Shown here in pieces: positions 35,733-45,840 of a stretch of DNA of 64,000 nucleotides; position 1 is the stretch's first letter, and each line of letters begins with the position of its first letter. Origin of the DNA: Clonostachys chloroleuca. Its lineage: Eukaryota > Ascomycota > Sordariomycetes > Hypocreales > Bionectriaceae. Made by a program: the position numbers and the translations under genes. The stretch lies in contig JBANAY010000003.1 of NCBI GenBank assembly GCA_037952775.1, forward strand, positions 25,358,001-25,422,000, written 5' to 3'. The notes under the pieces are model-generated. The model had not been told where the DNA came from and ran no database searches. It was given only the letters and a program-made list of their open reading frames with translations.

Positions 35733-35845
35733 ACGAGGTTCGCTCTGTTTTTACACATCACATCACTACTCAAAGGCTCACCTTCACCATCAACTATTCT
35801 ACTCTCAAGTCAGTCAATAATATTTCCATCACTAGAATCAACAAC

Positions 35846-38107
35846 ATGGCCTCCTCTTCGGACGCTCCCTCAACAGACGCTATACTTCAGCAGCCATCAG
35901 TTGAGGAGCGGATTGAACAGAGCAAAATCCCTATCGAGCATGTGCCATTCTCCAGCTTCGACCCCGGTGCTTTCCACGTTTCATTGATCAAGCAAGGTCT
36001 GTACATGAAGCGAGATACCAATCGTTTTCTGTCCAGAGCGCCCGTCAATGAGCAAGGTATCACCAAGGGTACTTATTCGGGCACCCAGGCAGCCCTGGCG
36101 CATGGTTATAGCCTGATCGAGGAAAGGTATGGGATTTTCGACACCTGTTAGGCAAAAGCTTACCGCTTCACATCCAGTTTTGGGTCGTACTACAATGTCC
36201 TACAAATTGAGCGCACACTCCCACGGCCCACTAGCTTAAGTTCTAAGCAGACGACCTTCGAGTGGTCAGAGTATCCGAAGGAGAAGAGCGGAGAGCGCGC
36301 ACTTTACCCTCCTCATTTGCAGACAATCCCAGACGGCGAGCAGCACAAGAACTACGAAATCTTTGATGCCCTTGGGCTCGCCGAGACTATATATCTCCTC
36401 AAGCTACTTGTTCCAGACACTTTCTTTGGAAAGGTAACCAAAGCCGCCCTTGATGCACTTGGAATCACCGAAAAGGTGGAAAAGTTTTTCAGGGAGGAGG
36501 ATGGAGATGTGTACGACGCTTGGAACCAGGGGCTGACACTCAAAGCGTACGAGGAATACAACTTGACCAACCGTAAATCCGGCATTGATATCGAGCAAGG
36601 TCACAACATTGGAGAGCTTCCTGACTGGTACAGTGACCGTCGGTTTGCCGAGCAGTCATTTACTGGCACCAACCCAACATCGATTGAGAAAGTTTCCAAG
36701 GCACTTCTCGACGAGTTCATTGCCGCAGCCAAGTCCGGACGCTATGAGTACTGGGCCCAGTATCTCGCTGCCGCAGATCCAAATTTGCTCTTCGTTCAGG
36801 ATACTCGTTACTTCCGGGCGGCAGCGGGTGTCAGACCTAACGACGAACTCCTGCACAAGGAAAAGTCGTCCGACAAGAATTGGGCATGTGCAGCTGTTTC
36901 CCTATATCAGCTTCACACGGACGGAAAGCTTCACCCAATTGCGATCGTTTGTGACTACAGGACAAGCATGGCCAATTCCGTAACAATCTTCAACAAACGC
37001 AAGGGCCCTGATGACACCTCTATCAACCAGGAGACAGATTGGCCGTGGCGGTATGCCAAGACCTGCGCTCAGGTCTCAGATTGGTTCCGACATGAGGTTG
37101 GCGTTCATTTGACTCGTGCTCATATGGTGGAGGAAGCCTTGATTGTGGCTACCCATCGTAAGATCCCTGAGGAACACATCGTCTTCAAGATTCTGCAACC
37201 TCACTGGTATAAAACACTCTCCCTGAATGCCGCTGCGCGATCAACTCTCGTCCCTCAACTTATCAAAGATCTGGTTGGGTTCAGCCCGGACCAGACCTCC
37301 CGATATGTCTGCTACGAATTTGAACATTTCAACTTTGTTGAGAACTATGTTCCTGAGGACCTAAAGCGCCGCGGATTCCCGGACAGCAGCGAAGGTCTCA
37401 GCGATGAGAAGTATAAGAACTATGCTTATGCGAAGAACATGGTTTCTATGTGGTCGAGCATTCGAGGGTATGTTGAGAAAATGCTCAAGACAGAGTACAA
37501 TGAGTCGGTCCCAAAGTTTATGGGTAAAACCCTTGACGAGATGGTGTCGGGAGATAATTACATCCAGGCGTGGTGCTACGAGGTGCAAAACAAGGGGTGG
37601 ATCAAGTCATTCCCGACGATTCAGACATTCGACCAGCTCTGCGATGCTGTGACCATGTGCATTCACATCGCTGCTCCGTTCCATACGGCGGTCAACTACC
37701 TACAGAGCTTCTATCAGTCTTTCGTTCTTGCAAAACCCTCCGCTCTTTGTCATGCTTTGCCCAAGAACCTCTCTGAGCTCCTAAAATATGAGGAGAAGGA
37801 TCTGATGCAGGCTTTGCCCTGCGGGCGACAGAGGGAATGGCTGCTCTGCGTGCAGATTCCTTGGCTACTTAGCTCCAAGGTAGCGAGTGAGAGAAGCCTC
37901 AAGTCCTTTGCCTTGTCTCAGTGGCGAATCTACTTCAAGGGTCAGAGCAATCTGGACAAGGAAATTGCTGAAATTAGCAAAGAGTTCTATGAAGATCTTC
38001 AGAGGCTCGATGTCGAGTTTGCTCAGACGAGCAACAACATGGACGAAGGGTCTGTGCCATATATGGTCTTGGATCCAGATAACACCGCGGTCTCAATTTT
38101 GATCTGA
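35846..38107 (+). CDS. Lipoxygenase (fungal intracellular type)
   Basis: Two exons (35846-36126 and 36178-38107, intron 51 nt) give 736 residues. The metal-ligand pattern of lipoxygenases is complete: a His pair in GVHLTRAHMVEEALIVATHR (near 403 and 408), His and Asn in HTAVNYLQSF (near 596 and 600), and the free C-terminal isoleucine (ends VSILI). WPWRYAKTCAQVSDWF just before the first pair is also conserved. There is no plant-type PLAT domain and no signal peptide, so it is probably intracellular, unlike secreted manganese lipoxygenases. The enzyme would dioxygenate linoleate or linolenate to a hydroperoxide, a precursor of oxylipin signals. Whether the metal is Fe or Mn, and the position and stereochemistry of attack, cannot be decided. 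I chose the ATG at 35846 for its context (caacATGGcc); the frame is open further upstream to 35708. Confidence 0.93.
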
Positions 38108-38401
38108 GTATCGTTTTTTTGTATGCTACCCTGCGTAGATTGAATTTAGATTGATTTGTTGATATTTGTTGATTATGATTAAGATCGTTATGCTGCACAA
38201 ATGCAGCTGCGAACAATGAACTTGCTGATCTTGTCTACCAGAGGTATTTTCATTTGTGACCCCTCACTTGAGATCAACACGACAATTTGATTATTGGTAA
38301 GCTCCGCACCTAGGTTCTCGCCGTAGACATCTATATCTTGCAGTAATAGAAAATTTTGATCATGCGGATACGTATATTTGCGAGAGCGCTAACATATGGC
38401 T

Positions 38402-38758
38402 TTACTTGAGGAAGCAAGCCCAGATGACGTTCTGCAACCAAATAGCTCCTGCTCCAGACGAGTCGCAATACTGATATCCCTTTTGACGAAATTCAAAGTG
38501 AACAGATACTGCTAGGTCACGATTTCTTTTTGGAAGAAAACCAGAAGTCGTAATCTCGTCAGCCGGATTTGCAAGGAGGCGCTTCACACCATAGCATTCC
38601 TGTATATGGCTCAGAAAGTCCTTTTTGATGCGTAGTCGGCGGAAGCCAGCATAAAGTGGCTCGTACAGGTGAACAGCAAGTGCTGAAAGTTCAACAGCAA
38701 CACTTTCTGCCAAGATTCCACGCCGATGCTGTCCAAAGATACAGCGCAACAGCGACAT
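38402..38758 (-). CDS. Hypothetical protein, 118 residues
   Basis: An ATG-initiated frame of 118 residues on minus, at the edge of the AT-rich island. It is rich in Leu, Arg and aromatic residues and has no signal peptide, membrane segment or motif that I recognise. It may be a small real gene, a fragment of an older gene or element, or chance. No partner exon is apparent. Confidence 0.25.
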   Translation of the reverse strand: MSLLRCIFGQHRRGILAESVAVELSALAVHLYEPLYAGFRRLRIKKDFLSHIQECYGVKRLLANPADEITTSGFLPKRNRDLAVSVHFEFRQKGYQYCDSSGAGAIWLQNVIWACFLK

Positions 38759-39569
38759 AACCGTCCGATGTCTGCACCTTTTGGCAATATAATAATACGA
38801 GAATAATACGAGAATAATAAACTATTTTATAATATTTGGCTTAATATTATAGTAGTAAGTGAGAGAGCTATGTAGCTGCTGAAAAAAAAAGAAGGGGAAA
38901 TTCCCAAACACCAAGAATTTAACAACTTGATACTCTACCCAGTATCACAACACATTAAACTTCAGCCTTTTTGCCCGGCCGTACACAGGGTTCAATACCA
39001 ACAATAGCTGTGACCAGCCGTATATAAGGTTTAATTCCAAAGGCTATACCCGACGATGACTCTTTCGTCGTTGGCTTAATATTATATTTAGTACTAGGTT
39101 ATTTATTATAATATTATATTGAAATTCAGTACTAAACTATCTCGATATGCCATGTTTTATTCCACCTACTTGTATGGCTAGACTTATAATTAAGCCTGCT
39201 GATCAATCTACTCTTGTTTCTGATTCATCATATTTTAAACAGATTGAAAACGACATAGTACTCAAGCGGCTGAGATAAAACATGGCACATCAGAGCTCTT
39301 TTTTGTACAAGCTAGAGACCTCTTTCTCTTATTAATATTTCAAACAATAACAGTAAAATAATAAATTATTCTATATTAATTAGCCTGATATTATTTTGAT
39401 AACTGGGTTAGTTATTTCGATATCCTGTCAAAATCAGAGGCGGTATGGAGGCTTGGGTGTGCCACGTTTAATTTCAGCCACTTGGTACTCTAATACTGCA
39501 CTATAAACGTGACAGTGGCCTTTGGCCAATATTCATCGTGCCTCGTAATTAATAAAGTGTGATTTATTA
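38759..39569. repeat. AT-rich island with a repeated 25-bp motif
   Basis: Strongly AT-rich and non-coding. A related 25-bp motif occurs three times: 39148-39172 and 39460-39484 on plus, and 39263-39287 on minus. The consensus begins TGCCATGTTTTAT and ends with CTTG. The first two copies face each other as an inverted repeat. Short tandem acgagaataat units lie near 38797-38820. It could be the remains of small transposable elements mutated by RIP. Confidence 0.45.
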
Positions 39570-40635
39570 TTACACTGGCTTTTGTCCAACAATGACCAAG
39601 CATCGAAACACAACACCTTGGTTCATGGCTTCGTCCTGAAATCTTTCAGGCAAACGATCATAAGTTGATTCGGGTAGCTCAACGCCGAGGCCTGTTTCCA
39701 CATTGTTAGGTTCTGTAAAGCGGATAGTATTTGAAGGGAGTAAATTCTTCTCACCTTTTGCAGCTTGTGAAATAACTGGTATAGTAATCTTGAAAGGCTC
39801 GATCGAGTCTTTCCGTTGCTGTTCGCCCGCAATCAATTTCCCCATGGGCAGATCAATAGTCTCGACTGATACGTTCGCCAAGCCGGCTTTCTTCATCGAA
39901 TCGGCAATCAGTAAAGTGAACTGAGATCCCATGCCGATCTTGGCGAACATGCCAGATAGGATGCTATTGACATCCTGCCACGCTGGACCTGCATCAGGCC
40001 GGTTTGGGTCCACGTTCATTTCTTGAATTTGAAGCCATCCACCCGGTGCCAGTGTTGCTATGATAAGAAATATGTTATAATGGAAACTTGATAGGTGGGA
40101 TCTTCTCATCGAAGAGGAGCTCTCTTACCTGCGAGATTTGCCACTGCAGTGTCCAGGCCAACGCGAGCACACCCGGGCAAAACATATCGAACATGTGTTA
40201 AATCAAATGACCCGGCCAAATCACCTGTAGGAGGCTCGCAGATGTCGGCCTGAACATATCGAATGTTGCCTTGCGGCGATGGAGGTAGAAATGGGCCCAT
40301 GACATCGAATCCCACTAACTGTGCTGATGGCGAGACCTGTTTCTGAAGATCACGGAGTAAGGTTCCTGAAGAAAACAACGGTTTAGAAAGTCTTCGAAAG
40401 GCAATATTTCTTTTCATTTCCGCAAAAGGGAACCTGCTGGTGAGCGAAGGGGACATGACTTACCATCGGCACATCCCACGTCTAGAACTCTGAGGCTGGA
40501 CTTGTCAAGTTCAACAGGCGCGAAGACAATCTTCCCCTTCAGACAGGACTGAATCCATCTGTGCTGTTTTTGCAAACGTTCAACTTCCCGTCCGTGCTGG
40601 CCGAGTAGGTACTCTTGATCCTCCTTCGCCGCCAT
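39570..40635 (-). CDS. SAM-dependent methyltransferase
   Basis: Three exons (40635-40464, 40365-40129, 40057-39570) give 298 residues. The S-adenosylmethionine-binding motif I is LRVLDVGCADGTLLRDL, split by the first intron after the Asp. Motif II-like VGFDVMGPFLP and the acidic VQADICEPP follow, then FDLTHVRYVLPG, and TLAPGGWLQIQEMNVD as the usual post-motif block. The fold is a class I methyltransferase like those that act on small molecules in fungal secondary metabolism or resemble the LaeA/UMTA group; the substrate is unknown. It has no signal peptide. The sugar transporter lies 560 bp upstream in the same orientation, which may or may not be functionally related. Confidence 0.88.
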
Positions 40636-41194
40636 GATGTTGGCCTTAAGTTGTTGATAGGAACTTATGATATTGACACTTATAAAGGCAGCTAATATAG
40701 GCCGGACGATGTAAGTCGGAATAAATTATACAAGCTTGTACTTCTCTTCTTAGTAGTGCTTTCAAGCCTTCGGTCAGTTCAAGTTGTTATATATGCCTGC
40801 TCGTCGTGCGTATTGCGGATCTCCAAATGTCTCCGAAGCGTCAGCTTAAGTCGCCGAGCCCTACGAAAAGTAGCTACGCGTCGAGAACTAATTTCTTACA
40901 GATGATTTTAATTGATGTCATCATTCATTCAACGCTTTTAGGATAGGCTGAGAGTCTATTCTGGTACGTTTTGGTGCGGCAAATGTGGATATCGAAAGAT
41001 GAGCGGAAATAGCCGTTTCATCCGTGCTAAAGAAACTTAATGGCCATCTAATGTAGCTGGAGAACAGAATCATTGTTTCCTTTGTGTGGATTGATATGGT
41101 GATATTGAACTGGTAATCTCTGATCTCCGGCGAACTGACCCATGAAACATTGGGAAGCGTTCTAGAGGTACTGTAGATACATATGTGTTGACCA
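40636..41194. other. Intergenic, no gene recognised
   Basis: About 560 bp between two minus-strand genes. It holds the methyltransferase promoter and the transporter 3' end. Confidence 0.5.
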
Positions 41195-42832
41195 CTATCG
41201 GTGAGCAACGGAGCCTTCTAGCTCCACCGGATAGCCTTTAAATTTCCTCGCAGGGACGTTCCAATCAAACAGCAAGTCAAGTTCCTCGTATGTTCGGCCC
41301 CTGGTTTCTGGCACTCGGAAGAAAGCCCACATCAGGCACAGACCAGCCAATCCACCAAAGAAGAAGCCCAGCTTGCCTTGCATATTCGCCTCGGCAGGGT
41401 TGATCATATAGGGAATGGCAACCGTCATTACGATTCCAAGAATGCCTTGTGCCGCTGTAGCTGTTGCAATGGTTTTTGAACGAACACGGGTGGCCGAACA
41501 TTCGGAAAGCAGCACAAAGCAGATAGGGCCAACAGAGATGTCGTAGAAGAAATTCCATACAAGCATGAGAGAAGACTCGGCCCAGATCACTGAAGACGGA
41601 CGGCCCGGAACGCAGTCAAGTATCCCAATGAGGAGTTGCAGAACAGTCAGAGCTGTGAGACCCCAATTAAAGAGGAATCTCCGACCAAAATAAAGCATCA
41701 GTACCCATGATACAAGGGTGCCTACGAATCCAACAGCTTTGATTTCAAATTAGTAAACGTATTATCAGGTGAAAATGGAACACTTACCCAGAAATCCAAC
41801 GGACATGTTGAAAGCCTGATCAGTGGGCAGACCAGCTTGTTGAAAAAAGAATGTCCCATAGTTGATGAGATAAATCCCACTCAGAACCTGAGTGCAGTAT
41901 ACACCGATTGATATCTCTGTTCGCTTCCTATTGATAGGTCGAAAACAATCCCAATAGGTGCTTCCTGCTTCCATCTCCTGCTCTAGTCTATCGGTTTGCA
42001 CGATAAACGCCAAGGTTGCTGTGACGTTGACTTTGTCCGAAGCCAGCCTTTCCAGCGATTTTTTTGCGTCTTCCATTCTGTTCTTTCGAACCAACCACCA
42101 CGGGCTCTCGGGGATGAACCAAAGACCAGGGAGAATCACCGCAACCCAAAACCATTGCAAAGCAAACGGGATGGAATACGCCCAATGGTTGTTTAGCTTT
42201 TGTGTACCCGCCGTGACCCCATTCGCGAGAAGCTGACCCATAACGAAACACAAGTTGACGAAGGAGCTGAGATGTCCACGAAGGGCGAGAGGGCATACCT
42301 CTGAAGCGTACGCGGGGGCGATGACAACAAACATGCCGAGGACGAGGCCGGCCAATAGTTCTCCAGCCAGGAGAAGACGAATGTCTCGCGCGAAGAATTG
42401 AATGAAGACAAGGCCAGCGACAAGCAAAACGCAAACGGAATAGGTGAGCTTGCGCCCATACCTCTCCATTGGGTAAGCAGCGAAGAGGGCGCCGACTACT
42501 TGGCCTACGGGGTTTCCCATGCTGAGTCCCATCTGCCAGGGCGCACTGATGATGTAATCGCCCTCGTACATGTATCCAAAATCCCTTTGGAACTGAGGGG
42601 TAGAGTACAGATTTCCAACGAGTTGAGGATCGAAGGCTAGCATGATCACACCGATGCTCACAAACGCCGACCAGCCGATAGCCTTGGGGTACAGCTTCAC
42701 GGCCTCGGTGAAGGTCAGGTTGTGTTCGACGTGGGAGGCCTCGGCAGCCTCCTCCTGTGTCACGAGGCTCTTCTTCCTCACCGGGTCTGCATCGCCAGGA
42801 GCAGGCTGCGTGGATGGTCCTGGTTCTGCCAT
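41195..42832 (-). CDS. MFS sugar transporter, alpha-glucoside (maltose) permease type
   Basis: Two exons (42832-41788, 41736-41195, intron 51 nt) give 528 residues. The twelve-helix sugar-porter fold is evident. Signature blocks are MERYGRKLTYSVCVL after the second helix, ASEVCPLALRGHLSSF, the PESPWWLVRKNR block at the end of the first half, GIYLINYGTFFFQQAGL, and PETRGRTYEELDLLFDW at the C-terminus. The acidic N-terminal tail and the DPQLVGNLYSTPQFQRDFG block after helix one are characteristic of fungal maltose/alpha-glucoside:H+ symporters. It should bring an oligosaccharide such as maltose across the plasma membrane. The exact sugar is inference. Confidence 0.93.
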
Positions 42833-43996
42833 TGTGATGTTTGGTGATGATGGGAAAGCGGGGTTGGAGTCTGTTGTCTTAGTCTGGTGTCACGGAAGGC
42901 TCTCTTTATCAATGCTCCCCAGGCGGGCGACCGCCCTTCGACCCATGGTTATCAGTAGCTGTTGATACCGACCGTGCGGGGAAGAATACCCATGATAGGA
43001 ACCCGGCTGTGACGGCACTCATTATCTGCTGGTTCTTTCGGACGTTACATTGTAGGATTGCGATCGGGGTGTACGCTGCTAATACAGCCGTTATCTGACC
43101 AATGGTAAGGTTGTGTCTTGGAATCCGCCGCCAATGTTAGGTTGAGGGGTCGGATCATCAGATATCCAATTATGGTTAATCGCAGGCTACTTTGTAAGCA
43201 TATCTTGGTATCTTTTCAGTTTATGATGATTGAAACAGAATGAAGAAGCATGTGCTATATATTGGGCGAATGTGAGAACTGAGTGCATAGTGGATTACGC
43301 CCCCATGAATGTTGATGACCATCTGAGCCAAATGTCCCCTTGACAATAATCGACCTGCTGCTTCAGCACAGCACCACTGCTTCCCAGGACTGAGCAACAG
43401 CAAGCTCGAAATTGAACTTCCGCGTGCCTCGGGAAAGAAAAAAAGCCATGGTGAACGTGATCGAGATATTTGTAAAGTCTTTTGACTTAGGCGAAAAGGA
43501 AGAGACCTTGGGCGGCAATTAATTTGTTTCCTCTATGGAACAAGTTATACTGTCAAATATTGCGACATTGCGATTTGTTCAATTACTTACTAGAGAGGAA
43601 AACTCTTCCAATTGAGGTACTTGGTTGCGGTCCATTACACTCTGATATGCCAGATATACCTTCTCACCCAGGCCGCAACACATCTCTCCTGAGGCAGGCA
43701 AAATTCGATTTTTTTTTTGGGCAGTTCGATTGAATCCTCCGAAGGGGAGGGAGATAGTGACTGAGCCAGTCTCTTTCTTCAATTTTTCTTTTCACTTTTT
43801 CGGCTTATTGTATGATATATTATCCATCTCTTGCTTACCATTGGTATTGGTCTTTGGCATTTCAGCGGCTGGTATGGCGACCTGTGGTAGCTTGGGTACC
43901 AGCTTAGTCGACCATTTATTCCCAAATCTCAAAGGAAGAATATAAACCAGCTTATTATCAATAAAATATTCCTCTTCGATTTCAGGTATATCAATA
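42833..43996. other. Intergenic, possible interrupted small frame at the end
   Basis: Promoter of the transporter and about 1 kb of sequence without a recognised gene. On minus, 43792-44004 is an open frame that enters the transposon at 43997. Joined across the transposon it would continue for about 30 more codons on the far side (see findings). Nothing else is supported. Confidence 0.4.
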
Positions 43997-45840
43997 AGTC
44001 GCAACCCTAGTTAACCGCCCACCCCCTCAACCGCCCACCTTTAATAATTGAATCGCGAATTATAACTTCATATTTATTAATATAAAAAAATCCGTAAATT
44101 AAAAATAAAGCTATTTAAGTTACCAGGTAAATTATAGCTCTTCAAAAATATAATTTTCTAATTCCTAAGTACAGATCTCTGTATCTAATTAACCCTTATA
44201 GCGATCTCTTATATTAATAATATTAGATATCTTAATAAAGTATTTATTTAGATCCGGATAAACAGTATATTTTTTTTCTTCAGCTGTAGTAGCTTATTTA
44301 ACTCCTTTAGTTATATATTTTCAGTATTTAAGATAGATAACTATATTTACTATTTATCCAGACCCTTACAGATCTTATAAAACAGTAGTCAGATAGTTAG
44401 ATCCACCTCCTTCTTATATATAAAGTCCTGTATTAAGCTGTAAAGCTTATAACTTCCTTTCGGGGTAATTATTATAATCTCTTTCCTCTTTATTCTAACT
44501 ACTAGTATAGTTAGAGGTATTAAGGGTTAAGTTTAAAAGGTAAATTATAGAGAAACTATAAATAGACTTATTAGGGGAACTATAATATTAACTAGCTATA
44601 ATCCAGAGACTTTCCAGCCTGCTAGGATATTAGAAACTATTAAGGCTGCTTATCTAGCTAGATAATAATACTTAAGGAATATTATCTTCCTGATTAGTAA
44701 TAAATCTATATATATTTATTATTATAAGAGATAAAGATAATAGGCTCTTTTAAGAATAGAAAAGATAGATAAGTTAAGTAGCTATAATATATATAATAAA
44801 TATAATAGAAGAAATAGAAGCTAGATCTTATTCTTAAAGTATTCCTATATAAATTTAATTATTTTATAACTCTTATAGCTATTAATAATAAGTAAATACT
44901 AACCTAGTATTACAGGTTTAGTTAATAGGATAAATATATCTTATAACTACTCTAATATAATTAAATTAGAAGTTTACCCCTTAGGAGAAGCTATAAATTA
45001 CTACTTCTTAAGATATTCTAATTTATCAGAGAACTATTACTATTAAATACCTTTTCCTTTATAAATAATAAGAGGCTTAAGGTACTAACCTATTATACTA
45101 ATATACTTAATTATTAAAGTCTAATAGTAATTTCCTAACTGTATCTGAGCAGCCTAGTTCTTATAAGATAATCTAAGAACTACGCTATTATCTCTAATTC
45201 CTTCTATAATACCAGCTTTATCTATATTCTAATGATTGCAAGGAGGGTACGGATATCAGGTATATACAGAAGTATAAAAAACTCCTTTACTTTATCAGCT
45301 ATAGCTCCCTTAATATAAAGAAAGTTAAGTCTCTTACCTTAGAGAGTTCTAACCTCCGGGTTATAGTATAAAAATCCCTCGATCCAATATCTGCCGATAG
45401 GGTCAAGATCACCCTCTTTATACAAGAGGAACTATATAATCTCTTTAACCCTTATATAACTAGGAGGGAAGCTAATTAAGTCTTAGATAAGTATCCATTT
45501 CGTTAAACAGGCTTCCTAGACCCTCGAGAGCTACTACTGGGTCTCTGCTTCCATCGCCCGTGTTTTAGCACCCGACAGATGATTACGAAGGGTTATCCGA
45601 GGAATTCCCTATCGCTCGGCAGCCTTTTACTGCGAGATACCTGCTTCTATATTGCGGATAGCTGATTGGAGGTTATTTTCAGGATATTCAGATATTGGCG
45701 ATTCGAATGATATTATTTTCAATTAAAAGGAACGAAAATTACACGAGCAATCGCGGAGTGACGCGTAAGGAAAAGAAGGAGGTTAGGACAGAAAAAGGTG
45801 GGCGGTTGAGGGGGGTAGGCGGTTGACTAGGGTCGCGACT
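43997..45840. mobile_element. Fot1/pogo-type DNA transposon, RIP-mutated
   Basis: An 1844-bp element bounded by near-perfect terminal inverted repeats of about 45 bp: the left end starts AGTCGCAACCCTAG and the right end, reverse-complemented, starts AGTCGCGACCCTAG. It is flanked on both sides by TA (43995-43996 and 45841-45842), the target duplication of Tc1/mariner-pogo elements. The size, the AGTC start and the C-rich inner repeat fit the Fot1 family of fungi. The interior is extremely AT-rich. Confidence 0.88.
44100..45760 (-). pseudogene. Remnant of Fot1/pogo transposase
   Basis: On minus, at about 45540-45690, the frame still reads like the psq/CENP-B-type helix-turn-helix that starts pogo transposases (NLQSAIRNIEAGIS, then KAAER and GIPRITLRNHLSGA). 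It is interrupted by in-frame TAA and TAG where Gln codons are expected. Such CAA/CAG to TAA/TAG changes are what RIP makes. Further downstream the frame is AT-rich with many stops, and the catalytic DDE part cannot be followed. The extent given is approximate. Confidence 0.65.

Larger units (their letters stand above)
33554..35845. promoter_or_regulatory. 2.3-kb divergent spacer with AT-rich core
   Basis: Lies between the aminopeptidase and lipoxygenase starts. The part from about 34210 to 34660 is strongly AT-rich, perhaps an old RIP-affected remnant, with no open frame. No gene is recognised. The proximal 100-200 bp at each end should be the promoters. Confidence 0.4.

Noticed and set aside
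18306..42832. Secondary-metabolite cluster with a backbone enzyme
   Set aside because: A reductase, methyltransferase and transporter are present, but no PKS, NRPS, terpene cyclase or prenyltransferase can be seen in the window.
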